DNA of 64,000 nucleotides from Aquabacterium olei (GCF_003100395.1 NZ_CP029210.1:3410001-3474000); one strand, 5' to 3'. Shown: positions 9,744-19,692, counted from the stretch's first letter. The notes: a model not told the origin generated them from the letters alone. A program made the numbers and translations.

Positions 9744-11500
9744 GCGACGTCTCCCCGGTCGGCAGCCAGCGCCTGCACCGTGGTGACGAACACCTCGGCA
9801 CGGTGGGCATAGTTGCGGAACATGTCCAGGCTGGCACACGCCGGGCTGAGCAGCACGGCATCGCCTTCGCGCGCCTGTGCAAAGGCCCAGCGCGTGGCGT
9901 CTTCCAGGCTCGCGTGGCGCGCCATCGGCAGCGGCTCGCCCTGCGGGGTCTCGGCGCCCTGCAGCACGGCTTCGATCGCCTCGGCATCGCGGCCGATCAG
10001 CGCCACGGCGCGCGCATGGCGCGCGACCGGTTCACGCAGCGGGCCGAAGTCCTGACCCTTGCCGTCGCCGCCCAGGATGACAATGAGCGTGCCCGGCGAC
10101 AGGTCGGAGCCCAGGCCGGTGAGGGCCGCCACCGTGGCGCCCACGTTGGTGCCCTTGCTGTCGTCGATGGCGTCTACGCCCGCCACCGTGGCCACGTGTT
10201 CGACGCGATGCGGCTCGCCGCGGTATTCGCGCAGGCCGTGCAGCATCGGCGCCAGCGGGCAGCCGACCGCCGTGGTCAGCGCGAGCGCAGCGAGTGCGTT
10301 CGATGCGTTGTGACGACCGCGAATGCGCAGCGCATCGGCAGGCATCAGCCGCTGCAGCACGATCTCTTCTTCCTCGCCCTTCTTGCGCTTGATCGTCGGG
10401 TCTGCTTCGAGCGCGCGCACCAGCCACGCCATGCCCGACTCGGTCACCAGACCGAAGTCGCCGGGGCGGCGCGGGACATCCAGCCCGAAATGCACCGAGG
10501 CGCGCTCGACCCGCTTCGCTGGCCGGCCGCGCACACCCGACTTCACGACTTCGGGCGGTGGCAGCATCGCCATCACCGTCTCGTCGTCACGGTTGAGCAC
10601 CATCACGCCCTGCTTGCCGAAGATGCGGGCCTTGGCCGCGGCATAGGCGGCCATGGAGCCGTGCCAGTCGAGGTGATCCTGGGTGATGTTGAGCACCACG
10701 GCGGCGCTCGGCTCGAAGTTGCTCACGCCGTCGAGCTGGAAGCTCGAGAGTTCGAGCACCCACACATCGGGCAGCACCTCGAAGACGGGCGCAGCGGGCG
10801 GCGGGGGCGTGAGTTCGATCAGCGGGGCGTCGGCGTCGTCGGACAGTGGGGGCGTGGCCTCGCCCGCACCCTCGCCGTCGGCATCCAGGGCCTCTTCGGC
10901 GGTCGCGGCGACAACCTCATCGCTCGGCGTACCGGCCTGGGCCGCGATGGCTTCTCCCGGCTCGGCATCGACCGGCACGTCGCGCGGCGGTTCGGCGTCC
11001 AGGGCCTCGCTCAAGGTGTCGAGCAGGGTCGGCCCGATGTTGCCCGCCAGGCCCACACGCAGGCCGGCGCGCTCGCACAGTTGCGCGGTCAGCGAGGTCG
11101 TCGTCGTCTTGCCGTTCGTGCCGGTGATGGCCAGCACCTTGGGGGCATAGCCCAGGTCGGTCTTCAGGTCGGCCAGCGCCGTGGCAAACAGCGACAGCTC
11201 GCCACGCACCGGAATGCCCTGCTCATCGGCGCGCGCGCACAGCGCCGCCACATCGGGCGCGTTGGGCGCCAGGCCCGGGCTCTTGAGCACCAGCTGCACG
11301 CCGTCCAGCAAGCTCGCATCCAGCCCATGGTGCAACGTCGCGCCCGGCACATCGCGGGCCAGCGTCGCGGCCTGGGGCGGGGTGGCACGCGTGTCGGCCA
11401 CGCGCACGGTCGAGCCGCACCGGGCGCACCAGCGCGCCATGGCCAGGCCCGAGTCACCCAGACCCAGGATCAGCACGGTGAGGTCCTTGAGGTAGTGCAT
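9740..11500 (-). CDS. murD: UDP-N-acetylmuramoyl-L-alanine--D-glutamate ligase, with an acidic insertion
   Basis: Mur ligase that adds D-Glu to UDP-MurNAc-L-Ala. 586 residues from ATG 11500, against roughly 440-500 for most MurD. The N-terminal [16 protein letters not shown]-loop [30 protein letters not shown] and C-terminal ILGGDGKG motifs are intact, so the enzyme should be active. The extra length comes mainly from an Asp/Glu/Ala/Pro-rich stretch at about residues 164-238 (bases about 10785-11010) just before the ELSSFQL motif. A second, [18 protein letters not shown] loop at about 10340-10400 resembles one I recall from other Comamonadaceae-type MurD. The nearest mraY stop is 14 bp away. 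Confidence 0.97.
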   Translation of the reverse strand: MHYLKDLTVLILGLGDSGLAMARWCARCGSTVRVADTRATPPQAATLARDVPGATLHHGLDASLLDGVQLVLKSPGLAPNAPDVAALCARADEQGIPVRGELSLFATALADLKTDLGYAPKVLAITGTNGKTTTTSLTAQLCERAGLRVGLAGNIGPTLLDTLSEALDAEPPRDVPVDAEPGEAIAAQAGTPSDEVVAATAEEALDADGEGAGEATPPLSDDADAPLIELTPPPPAAPVFEVLPDVWVLELSSFQLDGVSNFEPSAAVVLNITQDHLDWHGSMAAYAAAKARIFGKQGVMVLNRDDETVMAMLPPPEVVKSGVRGRPAKRVERASVHFGLDVPRRPGDFGLVTESGMAWLVRALEADPTIKRKKGEEEEIVLQRLMPADALRIRGRHNASNALAALALTTAVGCPLAPMLHGLREYRGEPHRVEHVATVAGVDAIDDSKGTNVGATVAALTGLGSDLSPGTLIVILGGDGKGQDFGPLREPVARHARAVALIGRDAEAIEAVLQGAETPQGEPLPMARHASLEDATRWAFAQAREGDAVLLSPACASLDMFRNYAHRAEVFVTTVQALAADRGDVA

Positions 11501-11514
11501 GGTCTCGTGTTCGT

Positions 11515-12693
11515 TCAGCGCAGCTTCAGCGACGACAGGCCCAGCAGGCACAGCAGCATCGTGATGATCCAGAAGCGGACCACGACCTGCGTTTCCTTCC
11601 AGCCAGATTTTTCGAAGTGGTGGTGCAGCGGCGCCATCAGCAGAATTCGGCGGCCTTCGCCGTACTTCTTCTTCGTGTACTTGAAGTAGCTGACCTGCAC
11701 CATGACGGAGAGGGCCTCGAGCACGAACACCCCGCCCATGAAGGCCAGCACGATTTCCTGCCGCACGATGACGGCGATGGTGCCCAACGCGCCGCCCAGC
11801 GCGAGCGCGCCCACGTCGCCCATGAAGACCTGGGCCGGGTAGGCGTTGAACCACAGAAAGGCCAGGCCTGCACCCGACATGGCGGCACAGAAGATCAGCA
11901 GCTCGCCCGCGCCGGGAATGTGCGGCAGCAGCAGGTACTTGGCGAACACGGCGTTGCCGGTCACATAGGCAAAGATGCCGAGCGCCGCCGACACCATCAC
12001 GACCGGCATGATGGCCAGGCCGTCCAGGCCGTCGGTCAGGTTCACCGCGTTGCTGGTGCCCACGATGACGATGTAGGTCAGCACGATGAAGCCCCAGACG
12101 CCCAGCGGGTAGCTCACCGTCTTGAAGAAGGGCACGATCAGGTCGGCCTTGGGCGGCAGGTCGGCCGAGAAGCCCGAGGCCACCCAGTCGATGAAGAGCT
12201 GGATCACGCGCAGCGTGTTGACCTCGGACACGTTGAACGCGAGGTACAGCGCCGCGATCAGCCCGATGATGGACTGCCAGAAGTACTTCTGACCCGAAGG
12301 CATGCCTTCTGGGTCTTTCAAGACCACCTTGCGCCAGTCATCGACCCAGCCGATGGCACCGAAGCCCAGCGTCACGATCATCACGATCCAGACGAAGCGG
12401 TTGGCCCAGTCGAACCACAGCATGGTCGAGATGCCCAGCGACAGCAGGATGAGCGCGCCGCCCATCGTCGGCGTGCCGCGCTTGGCGAGGTGGGCCTGCA
12501 CGCCGTATTCGCGAATCGGCTGGCCGATCTTGAGCTCGGTGAGCTTGCGGATGACGAACGGACCCAGCACCAGGCCGATGAGCAGCGCCGTCATGGCGGC
12601 CATCACGGCACGGAAGGTCAGGTACTGGAAGACCCGCAGGAAGCCCCAGTCGGGGTTCAACCCCTGCAGCCACAGGGCCAGACTAAGCAGCAT
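11515..12693 (-). CDS. mraY: phospho-N-acetylmuramoyl-pentapeptide-transferase MraY
   Basis: Integral membrane enzyme that makes lipid I from UDP-MurNAc-pentapeptide and undecaprenyl phosphate. 392 residues with about ten membrane helices. The MraY signatures [16 protein letters not shown] and [12 protein letters not shown], carrying the catalytic aspartates, are present, as is the final APLHHHFE. The ATG at 12693 was chosen over a GTG six bases upstream because a GGAGG site sits five bases before it. Its start overlaps the murF stop by 11 bases. Confidence 0.98.
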   Translation of the reverse strand: MLLSLALWLQGLNPDWGFLRVFQYLTFRAVMAAMTALLIGLVLGPFVIRKLTELKIGQPIREYGVQAHLAKRGTPTMGGALILLSLGISTMLWFDWANRFVWIVMIVTLGFGAIGWVDDWRKVVLKDPEGMPSGQKYFWQSIIGLIAALYLAFNVSEVNTLRVIQLFIDWVASGFSADLPPKADLIVPFFKTVSYPLGVWGFIVLTYIVIVGTSNAVNLTDGLDGLAIMPVVMVSAALGIFAYVTGNAVFAKYLLLPHIPGAGELLIFCAAMSGAGLAFLWFNAYPAQVFMGDVGALALGGALGTIAVIVRQEIVLAFMGGVFVLEALSVMVQVSYFKYTKKKYGEGRRILLMAPLHHHFEKSGWKETQVVVRFWIITMLLCLLGLSSLKLR

Positions 12694-14104
12694 GCGCACC
12701 TCCGGACAGGCAGGTGACGACTTGTTCCATCTTCATGAAGCGAGAACCTTTGACGAGCACCGAGGCCGCATCGGGCGCGGCCTGCGGGCTGGCCAGCGCG
12801 GCGACGATGTCGGCGGCGCTGGCGAAATGACGGGCAGACGCACCGACCGCCTGCGCCGCATGGGCGCACAGCGTGCCGGCTGTCCAGACATGGTCGATGC
12901 CGCGTTCGCGGGCATAGGCCCCCACTTCCGCATGGAAGGCGGGCCCCTGGTCGCCGACCTCGCCCATGTCGCCCAGCACCAGCCAGTGCGGGCCGGGCAG
13001 CCCGGCCAGCATGTCGATGGCGGCACGCACGGAGTCGGGGTTGGCGTTGTAGCTGTCGTCCACCAGCGTGAGCGTGCGCCCGGCAAAGGCCACGCGCTTG
13101 AGCTGGGAGCGGCCCTTGACGGGCTCGAACGCGGTGAGGCCGGCCACGATGGCGGCCAGCGGCACGCCCGCACCCAGCGCCGCGGCGGTGGCCGCCAGCG
13201 CGTTGCGGACGTTGTGGGCGCCGGCCATGTGCAGGGCCAGCGCGGCCTCGCCCTGCGGGGTGCGCAGGGTCAGGGCCCAATGGGGATGGTCGTCGCTGAC
13301 CCAGTGCGTGTGGCCTGTGACGGCCGCCACGCCATGGGTGGCGAATTCAAGCTTGCGGCGGCCCTGGGCCAGCTCGCGCCAGATCGCGGTGTGGTCGTCG
13401 TCCGCCGGGAACACGGCCACGCCGCTGCGCGACAGCGACTGCAGCACGGCGCCGTTCTCGCGCGCCACGGCCTCCACGGTGTGCATGAACTCCTGGTGCT
13501 CGCGCTGGGCGTTGTTGACCAGCCCCACCGTGGGCGCGGCCATGGCGCTCAGCTGGGCGATCTCGCCGGGGTGGTTCATGCCCAGCTCGACGACGGCGCA
13601 ACGGTGCACGCCCTCGCGCAGGCGCAGCAGCGTCAGCGGCACGCCGATGTCGTTGTTGAAGTTGCCCTGCGTGGCCAGCGCGGCCTCGGGCGTGCCGGCC
13701 ACGTCCTGCATCCAGGCGCGCAGGATGGCAGCCACCATCTGCGTGACGGTGGTCTTGCCGTTGCTGCCGGTCACGCCGATCAGCGGGATATCGAAGCGCG
13801 CGCGCCAACCCGACGCCAGCCAGCCGAGCGCGGCACGCGTATCCGGCACGGTGAGACCCGGCAGGCCGCAGGTGTCTATGCCATGCTGGGCCAGCACGGC
13901 CACCGCCCCTGAGGCCGCCGCCTGGGGCAGGAAATCGTGGGCGTCGAAGCGCTCACCGCGCAGGGCCACGAACAGGTCGCCGGCCTGCAGGGTGCGGGTG
14001 TCGGTGTGCACGCGGGCCATCGGCGTGGCCGGATCGCCGTGCAGGACCGAGCCCGGCAGCAGCGCGTGCGCCAGACCCAGGGTCATCATCGGTGTGCGGT
14101 TCAT
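12683..14104 (-). CDS. murF: UDP-MurNAc-tripeptide--D-alanyl-D-alanine ligase
   Basis: Mur ligase that adds the D-Ala-D-Ala made by Ddl and so completes the pentapeptide precursor. 473 residues. The Mur N-terminal domain holds [17 protein letters not shown], the P-loop is [10 protein letters not shown], and [10 protein letters not shown] and [11 protein letters not shown] are typical of MurF. It overlaps murE by four bases (14101-14104) and mraY by 11. Confidence 0.98.
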   Translation of the reverse strand: MNRTPMMTLGLAHALLPGSVLHGDPATPMARVHTDTRTLQAGDLFVALRGERFDAHDFLPQAAASGAVAVLAQHGIDTCGLPGLTVPDTRAALGWLASGWRARFDIPLIGVTGSNGKTTVTQMVAAILRAWMQDVAGTPEAALATQGNFNNDIGVPLTLLRLREGVHRCAVVELGMNHPGEIAQLSAMAAPTVGLVNNAQREHQEFMHTVEAVARENGAVLQSLSRSGVAVFPADDDHTAIWRELAQGRRKLEFATHGVAAVTGHTHWVSDDHPHWALTLRTPQGEAALALHMAGAHNVRNALAATAAALGAGVPLAAIVAGLTAFEPVKGRSQLKRVAFAGRTLTLVDDSYNANPDSVRAAIDMLAGLPGPHWLVLGDMGEVGDQGPAFHAEVGAYARERGIDHVWTAGTLCAHAAQAVGASARHFASAADIVAALASPQAAPDAASVLVKGSRFMKMEQVVTCLSGGAHAA

Positions 14105-15660
14105 GCGGCGCCTCCCATGGCAGCCAGATCGGCCCGCTGCGCGAGGGCGGCACGGGCTTCTTCCACGTCGGAGAACGGCGAGCGCACGCCCGCAATCTCC
14201 TGGTAGTCCTCATGGCCCTTGCCGGCGATCAGCACGACATCGCGTGGCTCGGCATCGGCCAGGGCCTGGGCAATGGCCTCGCGGCGATCGGCCACCACGG
14301 CCAGCCGCGCCCGTCCCTGCACGCCGGCCTGCACCTGCGCCAGGATGGCATGCGGGTCTTCGTGACGCGGGTTGTCGCTGGTCAGCACCACGTGGTCGGC
14401 CAGCTGGTCGGCGATGCCGCCCATCAGCGGGCGCTTGATCGGGTCACGGTTGCCGCCGCAGCCGAACACGCACCACAGGCGCCCCCCGCGGGCCTCGGCC
14501 ACGGGGCGCAGCGCTTCGAGCGCCTTCTGCAGGGCGTCCGGGGTGTGGGCGTAGTCGACCACGGCCAGTGGCAGCATGGTGGCCAGCGCGGGCGGCACGG
14601 CCACCAGGTCCATGCGCCCCGGCACGGCGTGCAGCCCGCGGCAGGCCGCGGCGGCCTCGGGCAGCGGCACGCCCAGGGCGCGCAGGGCGCCGACCACCGC
14701 GAGCAGGTTGGACACATTGAAGCGCCCGATCACCGGCGCCTGCAGGTCAATGCGGCTCAGCTCGGCCAGGCCGGTGTCGGTGTGCTCCACCAGCGTGAAG
14801 GCGATGCCCATGGCTTCGTGGCGCACCTGCTGCGCCTGCAGACGGGCCGGCGTGTCGACGCCATACGACCACACGGCCAGGCCGCGCGAACGCGCGTGGG
14901 CACACAGGCCGGCGCCCATCGGGTCGTCGAGGTTGACCACGGCGGCCTGCAGGCCCGGCCAGTCGAACAACGCGCGCTTGGCCTGCCAATAGGCGGCCAT
15001 GCTGCCGTGGTAGTCCAGGTGGTCCTGCGTGAAGTTGGTGAACTGGGCCACCGCGATGTGCGTGGCGTGCAGGCGCAGCTCTTCGATGCCAATGGAAGAG
15101 GCCTCGATGGCCGCGGCCTGCAGCCCCGCTTCAGCGAAGGCCCGGAAGGTGGCATGCAGCGTGACCGGGTCGGGTGTGGTGAGGCCGGTGGGCGTGAAGC
15201 CCGCGCCGCCCGGTTGGCCCACGCCCAGCGTGCCGATCACGCCGCAGCCGCGGCCGAGCGCGGCCAGGGCCTGGGCCGTCCACCACGACGTCGAGGTCTT
15301 GCCGTTGGTGCCTGTGACGGCCACCACCTGCAGGCGGGCGCTGGGCTCGCCATGGAAGCCGTGGGCGATCTCGGCGCTGCGGGCTTTCAGGCCCGGCACG
15401 GCGGCCACGCGGGCATCGTCGAAGCCGAAGGCCTCTGCCCCGTCGGCTTCGACCAGGCAGGCGCGTGCGCCATCGGCCAGCGCCTGCGCCACGAAGCTGC
15501 GGCCATCGCGCGCGGCGCCCGGCCAGGCGATGAAGCACACGCCTTGCGAGGCCATGGCGCCCACCTTCCGGCTGTCCACGGTGAGCTCAGCCACGCCCTG
15601 CTGGCGTAGCCAGGCCAGTGCGTCGGCGGTGGTGTGCAGGGTGTGCAGGCTGGCCGCCAT
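14101..15660 (-). CDS. murE: UDP-MurNAc-L-alanyl-D-glutamate--2,6-diaminopimelate ligase
   Basis: Mur ligase that adds the third stem residue. 519 residues from ATG 15660 (MAASLHTLHTTADALAWL). It has the TVDSRKV and FIAWPG N-terminal motifs, the P-loop GTNGKTSTSW, and DNPRHEDP. The last matches the DNPR motif associated with meso-diaminopimelate rather than lysine specificity. It overlaps ftsI and murF by short ATGA-type junctions. Confidence 0.98.
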   Translation of the reverse strand: MAASLHTLHTTADALAWLRQQGVAELTVDSRKVGAMASQGVCFIAWPGAARDGRSFVAQALADGARACLVEADGAEAFGFDDARVAAVPGLKARSAEIAHGFHGEPSARLQVVAVTGTNGKTSTSWWTAQALAALGRGCGVIGTLGVGQPGGAGFTPTGLTTPDPVTLHATFRAFAEAGLQAAAIEASSIGIEELRLHATHIAVAQFTNFTQDHLDYHGSMAAYWQAKRALFDWPGLQAAVVNLDDPMGAGLCAHARSRGLAVWSYGVDTPARLQAQQVRHEAMGIAFTLVEHTDTGLAELSRIDLQAPVIGRFNVSNLLAVVGALRALGVPLPEAAAACRGLHAVPGRMDLVAVPPALATMLPLAVVDYAHTPDALQKALEALRPVAEARGGRLWCVFGCGGNRDPIKRPLMGGIADQLADHVVLTSDNPRHEDPHAILAQVQAGVQGRARLAVVADRREAIAQALADAEPRDVVLIAGKGHEDYQEIAGVRSPFSDVEEARAALAQRADLAAMGGAA

Positions 15661-17585
15661 CAGAAGCTCTCCTGCTCGGCGGGCTGCGCCGAAATGATCT
15701 GCGGTTCGACGTGCTGGTCGGGCATCACGCCCAACCGGTGCAGCGTCTGCTGGACAACCTGGCTGAACACGGGCGCGGCCACCAGGCCACCGAAGTACAC
15801 GCCAGCGCTCGGCTCGTCGACCATGACGGCCACCACGATGCGCGGCTTGCTGATCGGCGCAATGCCGACAAACCACGATCGGTACTTGTTGCCCGAGTAG
15901 CCCTTGCCTTCCTGCTTGTGCGCCGTACCGGTCTTGCCGCCCACGCTGTAGCCCATGGTCTGTGCCTTGGGCGCGGTGCCGCCGGGGCCCGTCGCAAGCT
16001 GCAGCATCTGGCGAACCGCCCGCGCAGTGGCGGGCGAGATCACGCGCTGGCCGCGCACGGGAATGGGCTCGGCATCGGCAGGCCGGGCGTCCGGTTCGCC
16101 GCCCCCCTCACCCGGCCTGAAGGCCGTCTTGAAGGCCAGCGTCGGTGGCCCGCCCTGCTCGGCGAGCTTGCGCGGTGGCGCGTCCGGTCCATCGCGCTTG
16201 AGCAGCGTCATCGGAATCAGTTCGCCGTCGGTCGCGAAGATCGTGTAGGCCTGCGCCAGCTGGAACAGGCTGGCCGACAGGCCGTAGCCGTAGCTCATGG
16301 TGACCTGCTCGATGCGACGCCAGCTCTTGTGCGGGCGCAGGCGCCCGGTGACCACACCCGGGAAGCCGATCTGCGGCTTCTGCCCCAGGCCCACGGCCGA
16401 GTACATCTCCCACATCTCGCGCGGCTGCATCTGCAAGGCCATCTTGGCCGTGCCCACGTTGCTGGACTTCTGGATGACCTCGGCCACCGTCAGGTCGCCA
16501 TGCGCGTGCGAGTCGGAAATGGTCGAGCCGTCGATCGTCATGCGGCCCGGCGCCGTGGCGATGATGGTTTCGGGGCGCACACGGCGGGTCTCGATGGCCA
16601 GCGCTGCAATCAGCGGCTTCATGGTCGAGCCCGGCTCGAAGGTGTCGGTCAGCGCACGGTTGCGCAACTGCGCGCCGGTCAGGTTGCGGCGGTCTTCGGG
16701 CGTGTAGCTGGGCACGTTGGCCAGCGCCAGCACCTCGCCCGTGACAGCATCGAGCACCACCACGCTGCCCGCCTTGGCCTTGTGCTGGGCGACGGCATCG
16801 CGAATGCGCTGGTAGGCGTAGAACTGGATCTTGGCGTCGATGGACAGCTGCACGGGCTGGCCGTCCTCTGCGGGCACGAGGTCGCCCACCGACTCGACCA
16901 CGCGGCCCAGTCGGTCCTTCAGCACATGGCGGGCGCCGTCGCGGCCGGCCAGCTGCTTCTGGTAGGCCAGTTCGATGCCTTCCTGGCCCTGGTCCTCGAT
17001 GTTGGTGAAGCCGACGATGTGCGCCGCGGACTCGCCCTCGGGGTACTGACGACGCGACTCACGCAGTTCGTGCACGCCCTTGATCTTGAGCGCGGCCACC
17101 TTCTGCGCCACGTCGTCAGGCACCTGCCGACGCAGCCAGACGAAATTCGGGTTCGACGCCAGGCGCTTCTTCAGGTCCTGGGGCCGCATGTCGATCAGCC
17201 TGGCCAGGGACTGCAGGTCCTCGGGGGAGGCCACCAGATCCTTGGGGATCGCCCACAGCGACGGCGACGGCACGCTGGACGCCAGCAGCTCGCCGTGGCG
17301 ATCCACGATGCGCCCGCGGCTGGCCGGCAGCGCGATGCGGCGCTCGTAGCGGCTCGCGCCCTGCTGCAGGTAGAAGTCGTTGTGGATGATCTGGATCCAG
17401 GCGGCCCGGCCGATCAGCACGGCAAAGCCCAGCCCGATGCCCCCGATCAGGAACTTGACGCGCCACGGCGGCGTGCGCGAAGCCAGCAGCGGACTGGTCG
17501 CGTAACGGACGGTTGGCATGCCGGCCGCGCCCTGACGACGGGGCCGCCCCACCAGACGGCGCAGCAGGTCGCGCACGCGGCTCAT
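15660..17585 (-). CDS. ftsI: septal peptidoglycan transpeptidase FtsI (PBP3)
   Basis: Class B penicillin-binding protein that cross-links septal peptidoglycan with FtsW. 641 residues. A basic cytoplasmic tail precedes one membrane helix at about 45-62, then the pedestal domain starting at RGRIVDRHGELLA. The transpeptidase motifs are all found: STMK (serine acylation site in FEPGSTMKP), SSN in KSSNVG, and KTGT in GGKTGTAHK. It overlaps ftsL at its start by four bases and murE at its end. An extra Gly/Glu/Pro-rich loop (GEGGGEPDARPADAEP) near base 16100 is a mild oddity. Confidence 0.98.
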   Translation of the reverse strand: MSRVRDLLRRLVGRPRRQGAAGMPTVRYATSPLLASRTPPWRVKFLIGGIGLGFAVLIGRAAWIQIIHNDFYLQQGASRYERRIALPASRGRIVDRHGELLASSVPSPSLWAIPKDLVASPEDLQSLARLIDMRPQDLKKRLASNPNFVWLRRQVPDDVAQKVAALKIKGVHELRESRRQYPEGESAAHIVGFTNIEDQGQEGIELAYQKQLAGRDGARHVLKDRLGRVVESVGDLVPAEDGQPVQLSIDAKIQFYAYQRIRDAVAQHKAKAGSVVVLDAVTGEVLALANVPSYTPEDRRNLTGAQLRNRALTDTFEPGSTMKPLIAALAIETRRVRPETIIATAPGRMTIDGSTISDSHAHGDLTVAEVIQKSSNVGTAKMALQMQPREMWEMYSAVGLGQKPQIGFPGVVTGRLRPHKSWRRIEQVTMSYGYGLSASLFQLAQAYTIFATDGELIPMTLLKRDGPDAPPRKLAEQGGPPTLAFKTAFRPGEGGGEPDARPADAEPIPVRGQRVISPATARAVRQMLQLATGPGGTAPKAQTMGYSVGGKTGTAHKQEGKGYSGNKYRSWFVGIAPISKPRIVVAVMVDEPSAGVYFGGLVAAPVFSQVVQQTLHRLGVMPDQHVEPQIISAQPAEQESF

Positions 17586-17872
17586 GGCTGCGCCCCCGAT
17601 GCGGCCGGAGCCCCGGTGGCAACGTAGTGCGTCACCGCCGGGTTGTTGTTGAACATCTTCAGCTTCTCGCGCGCGAGCTTTTCAACGCGCAGCGGCGTGG
17701 CCTGGGCGCGCTTGTCGAGCTGCAGGCGCTCGTAATCGATCTGCAGTTCGTGCGACTGGGCCTTGGCCTTCTCCAGGTCGGCAAACAGGCGGCGCGCGTC
17801 GTTGCTCGAACGGATCAGCCACACGCAGCTGGCCAGCAGCAGAATGGCGAGCACGATGTTGAGGCGCACCAT
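17582..17872 (-). CDS. ftsL: cell division protein FtsL
   Basis: Small bitopic divisome protein that forms a coiled coil with FtsB and FtsQ. 96 residues from the ATG at 17872, which overlaps the rsmH stop (ATGA). A membrane helix at about residues 3-20 (LNIVLAILLLASCVWLI) is followed by a heptad-rich stretch and the conserved LRVEKLAREKLKM. The call relies on size, topology and its place between rsmH and ftsI as much as on sequence. Confidence 0.95.
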   Translation of the reverse strand: MVRLNIVLAILLLASCVWLIRSSNDARRLFADLEKAKAQSHELQIDYERLQLDKRAQATPLRVEKLAREKLKMFNNNPAVTHYVATGAPAASGAQP

Positions 17873-18924
17873 CACCGGCGGCCCCCTTTCGCGCCACCCC
17901 GGCCACCCTTGCCCGACGGTTTCGCGCCCGGTCCGCCAGCCGCGGCCACCAGCTCCGCCGACCACGGCACGTCGGTGCGGCGGGCCACGCGCAGCACGGC
18001 CGAGCGCGAGCGCGGGTTGGCCGCCACTTCGGCCTCGGACGGCTTGATGCGCCCCAGCGATTCCAGCAACAGCGGGCGGGGCTGGGCAAATGGCACGCGG
18101 CGGTCGACCTCTTCGCGACTGTGGCGCGCGATGAAGGTCTTGACGATGCGGTCTTCCAGCGAGTGGAAGCTGATCACCGCCAGGTGACCGCCCGGCGCCA
18201 GCATCTTCAGGCTCGACTCCAGAGCGTCTTCCAGCTCGCCCAGTTCTCGGTTGACGTGAATCCGAAGAGCCTGGAAGGTGCGTGTGGCGGGATCCTGCCC
18301 GGGTTCACGGGTCTTGACCGCACGAGCCACGACCGCCTGCAGCTCGCCGGTGGTGCGCACAGGCTGTCCCGCCTCGCGGCGAGCGACAAGCGCCTTTGCA
18401 ATGGCCCCAGCAAACCGTTCTTCTCCATAGGTGCGGATGACATCGGCCAGCTCCTCGAAGGCGGCGCGCGCCAGGTAATCGGCGGCGCTCTCGCCCTGCG
18501 TGGTGTCCATGCGCATGTCCAGCGGCGCATCGAAGCGGAAGCTGAACCCGCGCGCGGGGTTGTCGATCTGCGGCGACGACACGCCGATGTCCATCAGCAG
18601 GCCGGCCACCGGACCGAGGCCCTGCTGCGCCACCACCTCGGCCCACGACGAGAACGGCGCGTGCACGATGGTGAAGCGGGGGTCGGTGATGGCGTCCGGC
18701 CCCTGGGTGGCGTGGGCGATGGCGTCCAGGTCGCGGTCCAGCGCCAGCAGCCGGGCCTGCGGGCCCAGCTTCGACAGCAGCAGACGCGAGTGGCCGCCAC
18801 GGCCGAAGGTGGCATCCACATAGACGCCCTCCGGCTGCGGGCCGGTCTCGGCATCCCAAAGGCCTTCAACCGCCTCGTGCAGCAGCACGGTGCGGTGCGT
18901 CCAGGTGGCGCTCCCCGTGGTCAT
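17872..18924 (-). CDS. rsmH: 16S rRNA (cytosine1402-N4)-methyltransferase RsmH (MraW)
   Basis: SAM-dependent enzyme that N4-methylates C1402 in the decoding centre of 16S rRNA. 350 residues. [13 protein letters not shown] at the start, the SAM loop [25 protein letters not shown] and the C-terminal [15 protein letters not shown] are the family signatures. The C-terminus is a basic Gly-rich tail ([11 protein letters not shown]). It is the second gene of the cluster, eight bases after mraZ. Confidence 0.98.
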   Translation of the reverse strand: MTTGSATWTHRTVLLHEAVEGLWDAETGPQPEGVYVDATFGRGGHSRLLLSKLGPQARLLALDRDLDAIAHATQGPDAITDPRFTIVHAPFSSWAEVVAQQGLGPVAGLLMDIGVSSPQIDNPARGFSFRFDAPLDMRMDTTQGESAADYLARAAFEELADVIRTYGEERFAGAIAKALVARREAGQPVRTTGELQAVVARAVKTREPGQDPATRTFQALRIHVNRELGELEDALESSLKMLAPGGHLAVISFHSLEDRIVKTFIARHSREEVDRRVPFAQPRPLLLESLGRIKPSEAEVAANPRSRSAVLRVARRTDVPWSAELVAAAGGPGAKPSGKGGRGGAKGGRR

Positions 18925-18932
18925 GGCGGCGG

Positions 18933-19370
18933 TCAGAAGGTGAAGTCCTGGAGCGCATCGGGCATGGGCTGGGCCATGACCTCGGCTTCATGCGCGGCGT
19001 AGCGGTCCGCATCCCACAGCTCGAAGTGGCTGCCCATGCCCAGCAGCATCACATCCTTCGTGATGCCGGCGGCGGCACGCAGCTCGGGTGAGATCAGCAC
19101 GCGCGCGGCGCTGTCGACCTCGACGTCCATGGCGTTGCCCAGAAAGATCCGCTTCCAGCCCGCCGCCGACATGGGCAGCGCGGCGACCTTGTCGCGGAAG
19201 GCCTCCCACGCCGGACGCGGGAAGACCATCAGACAGCCGTCGGGGTTCTTGGTGATGGTGAGCTGGCCGCTGCACAGGGCGGACAGGGCGTCACGATGGC
19301 GCGCAGGGACGGCCATCCGCCCCTTCGCGTCCAGCGACAACGCTGAAGCCCCCTGAAAGACCACATTCAC
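18933..19370 (-). CDS. mraZ: transcriptional regulator MraZ
   Basis: AbrB-fold DNA-binding protein that heads and autoregulates the dcw cluster. About 145 residues in two copies of the MraZ domain: the first [14 protein letters not shown], the second [15 protein letters not shown]. The start is uncertain. GTG codons at 19373, 19370 and 19364 are all in frame and there is no ATG. 19370 was chosen because GGGG lies seven bases before it, whereas 19364 (MVFQG) best matches the usual length of the family. All three overlap the last repeat of the predicted MraZ operator. Confidence 0.93.
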   Translation of the reverse strand: MNVVFQGASALSLDAKGRMAVPARHRDALSALCSGQLTITKNPDGCLMVFPRPAWEAFRDKVAALPMSAAGWKRIFLGNAMDVEVDSAARVLISPELRAAAGITKDVMLLGMGSHFELWDADRYAAHEAEVMAQPMPDALQDFTF

Positions 19371-19403
19371 CACAAAACCCCACAAAAGTGCACTTCATCC
19401 CAC
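19369..19403 (-). promoter_or_regulatory. MraZ operator: four GTGGG-type boxes at exact 10-bp period
   Basis: On the minus strand, in order, lie GTGGG (19399-19403), GTGCA (19389-19393), GTGGG (19379-19383) and GTGGT (19369-19373), each separated by exactly five bases. In E. coli and Mycoplasma MraZ is known to bind TGGG/GTGG direct repeats with five-base spacers upstream of its own gene. The match in position and spacing makes this the likely autoregulatory site. The most upstream box overlaps the candidate -10. Confidence 0.85.
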
Positions 19404-19430
19404 TTTACTCGATCCACACCCCTGGAACAA
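19402..19430 (-). promoter_or_regulatory. candidate sigma-70 promoter of the dcw cluster
   Basis: Minus strand: TTGTTC (19425-19430) and TAAAGT (19402-19407) separated by 17 bases. Both hexamers are imperfect (3/6 and 4/6). The -10 overlaps the first MraZ box, as expected for a repressed promoter. Proposed from sequence only. Confidence 0.45.
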
Positions 19431-19495
19431 GGGATGAAACAAAAAAAACGCCAATGAAATCAAAGACTTACGCGTGTTTTTCGGACGCCGGGTCG

Positions 19496-19522
19496 AAAAA
19501 AAAGTCCTTCAAAATCAAGGAC
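19496..19522 (-). terminator. orphan intrinsic terminator upstream of mraZ
   Basis: Read on the minus strand, GTCCTT (19517-19522 in plus coordinates) pairs with AAGGAC (19504-19509) around a seven-base loop and is followed by eight T (19496-19503). This is a textbook intrinsic terminator. No annotated gene on the minus strand ends here: the next gene leftward, mraZ, starts after it, and the gene to the right, feoA, is on the other strand. Confidence 0.75.
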
Positions 19523-19655
19523 ATGCAAATTGGTCTGCAAGCGCTGGATGAGCAATTGCCCCTCGCAGGGGTGTGCTCCCCGGGTTCGGCGGTCCGCCCC
19601 CGACGTGAGCGGGTCCGGCAACATCGGTTCAGCCTGATGCGGATCAAGCCCCGTG

Positions 19656-19687
19656 AATTGCGAATGGTTCGCATTTGAACCTAGAAT
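19656..19687 (+). promoter_or_regulatory. feo promoter overlapped by a Fur-box-like palindrome
   Basis: A perfect palindrome TGCGAA-TGG-TTCGCA (19659-19673) with AT flanks resembles the Fur boxes of betaproteobacteria. TTGCGA (19658-19663, 4/6 to the -35 consensus) and TAGAAT (19682-19687, 5/6 to the -10) are 18 bases apart. The palindrome covers the -35, as expected for iron repression of ferrous iron uptake genes. Transcription would begin close to the feoA ATG. Confidence 0.7.
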
Positions 19688-19692
19688 GGGCC

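Larger units (their letters stand above)
19371..19692. other. mraZ-feoA divergent intergenic region
   Basis: This 322-base gap between divergent mraZ and feoA holds the MraZ operator and dcw promoter at its left end and the Fur-like feo promoter at its right end. In between, an A-rich stretch contains a minus-strand intrinsic terminator (19496-19522) with no gene assigned to it. A short minus-strand frame at 19468-19674 (Arg/Cys-rich, no known motif) runs through that terminator and is not considered a gene. Confidence 0.7.

Noticed and set aside
11501..11854. N-terminal extension of murD beyond 11500
   Set aside because: It overlaps mraY in another frame and has no similarity to MurD. The ATG at 11500 starts the normal nucleotide-binding fold.
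1672..17627. Many 300-670-residue frames on the plus strand across the dcw cluster
   Set aside because: They are His/Arg/Gly-rich antisense shadows of well-identified mur and fts genes, a known effect of high GC at third positions.
19468..19674. A 68-residue minus-strand frame upstream of mraZ as a gene
   Set aside because: It runs through a clear intrinsic terminator, is Arg/Cys-rich without motif, and has no ribosome site. A small RNA is a better guess for this stretch.
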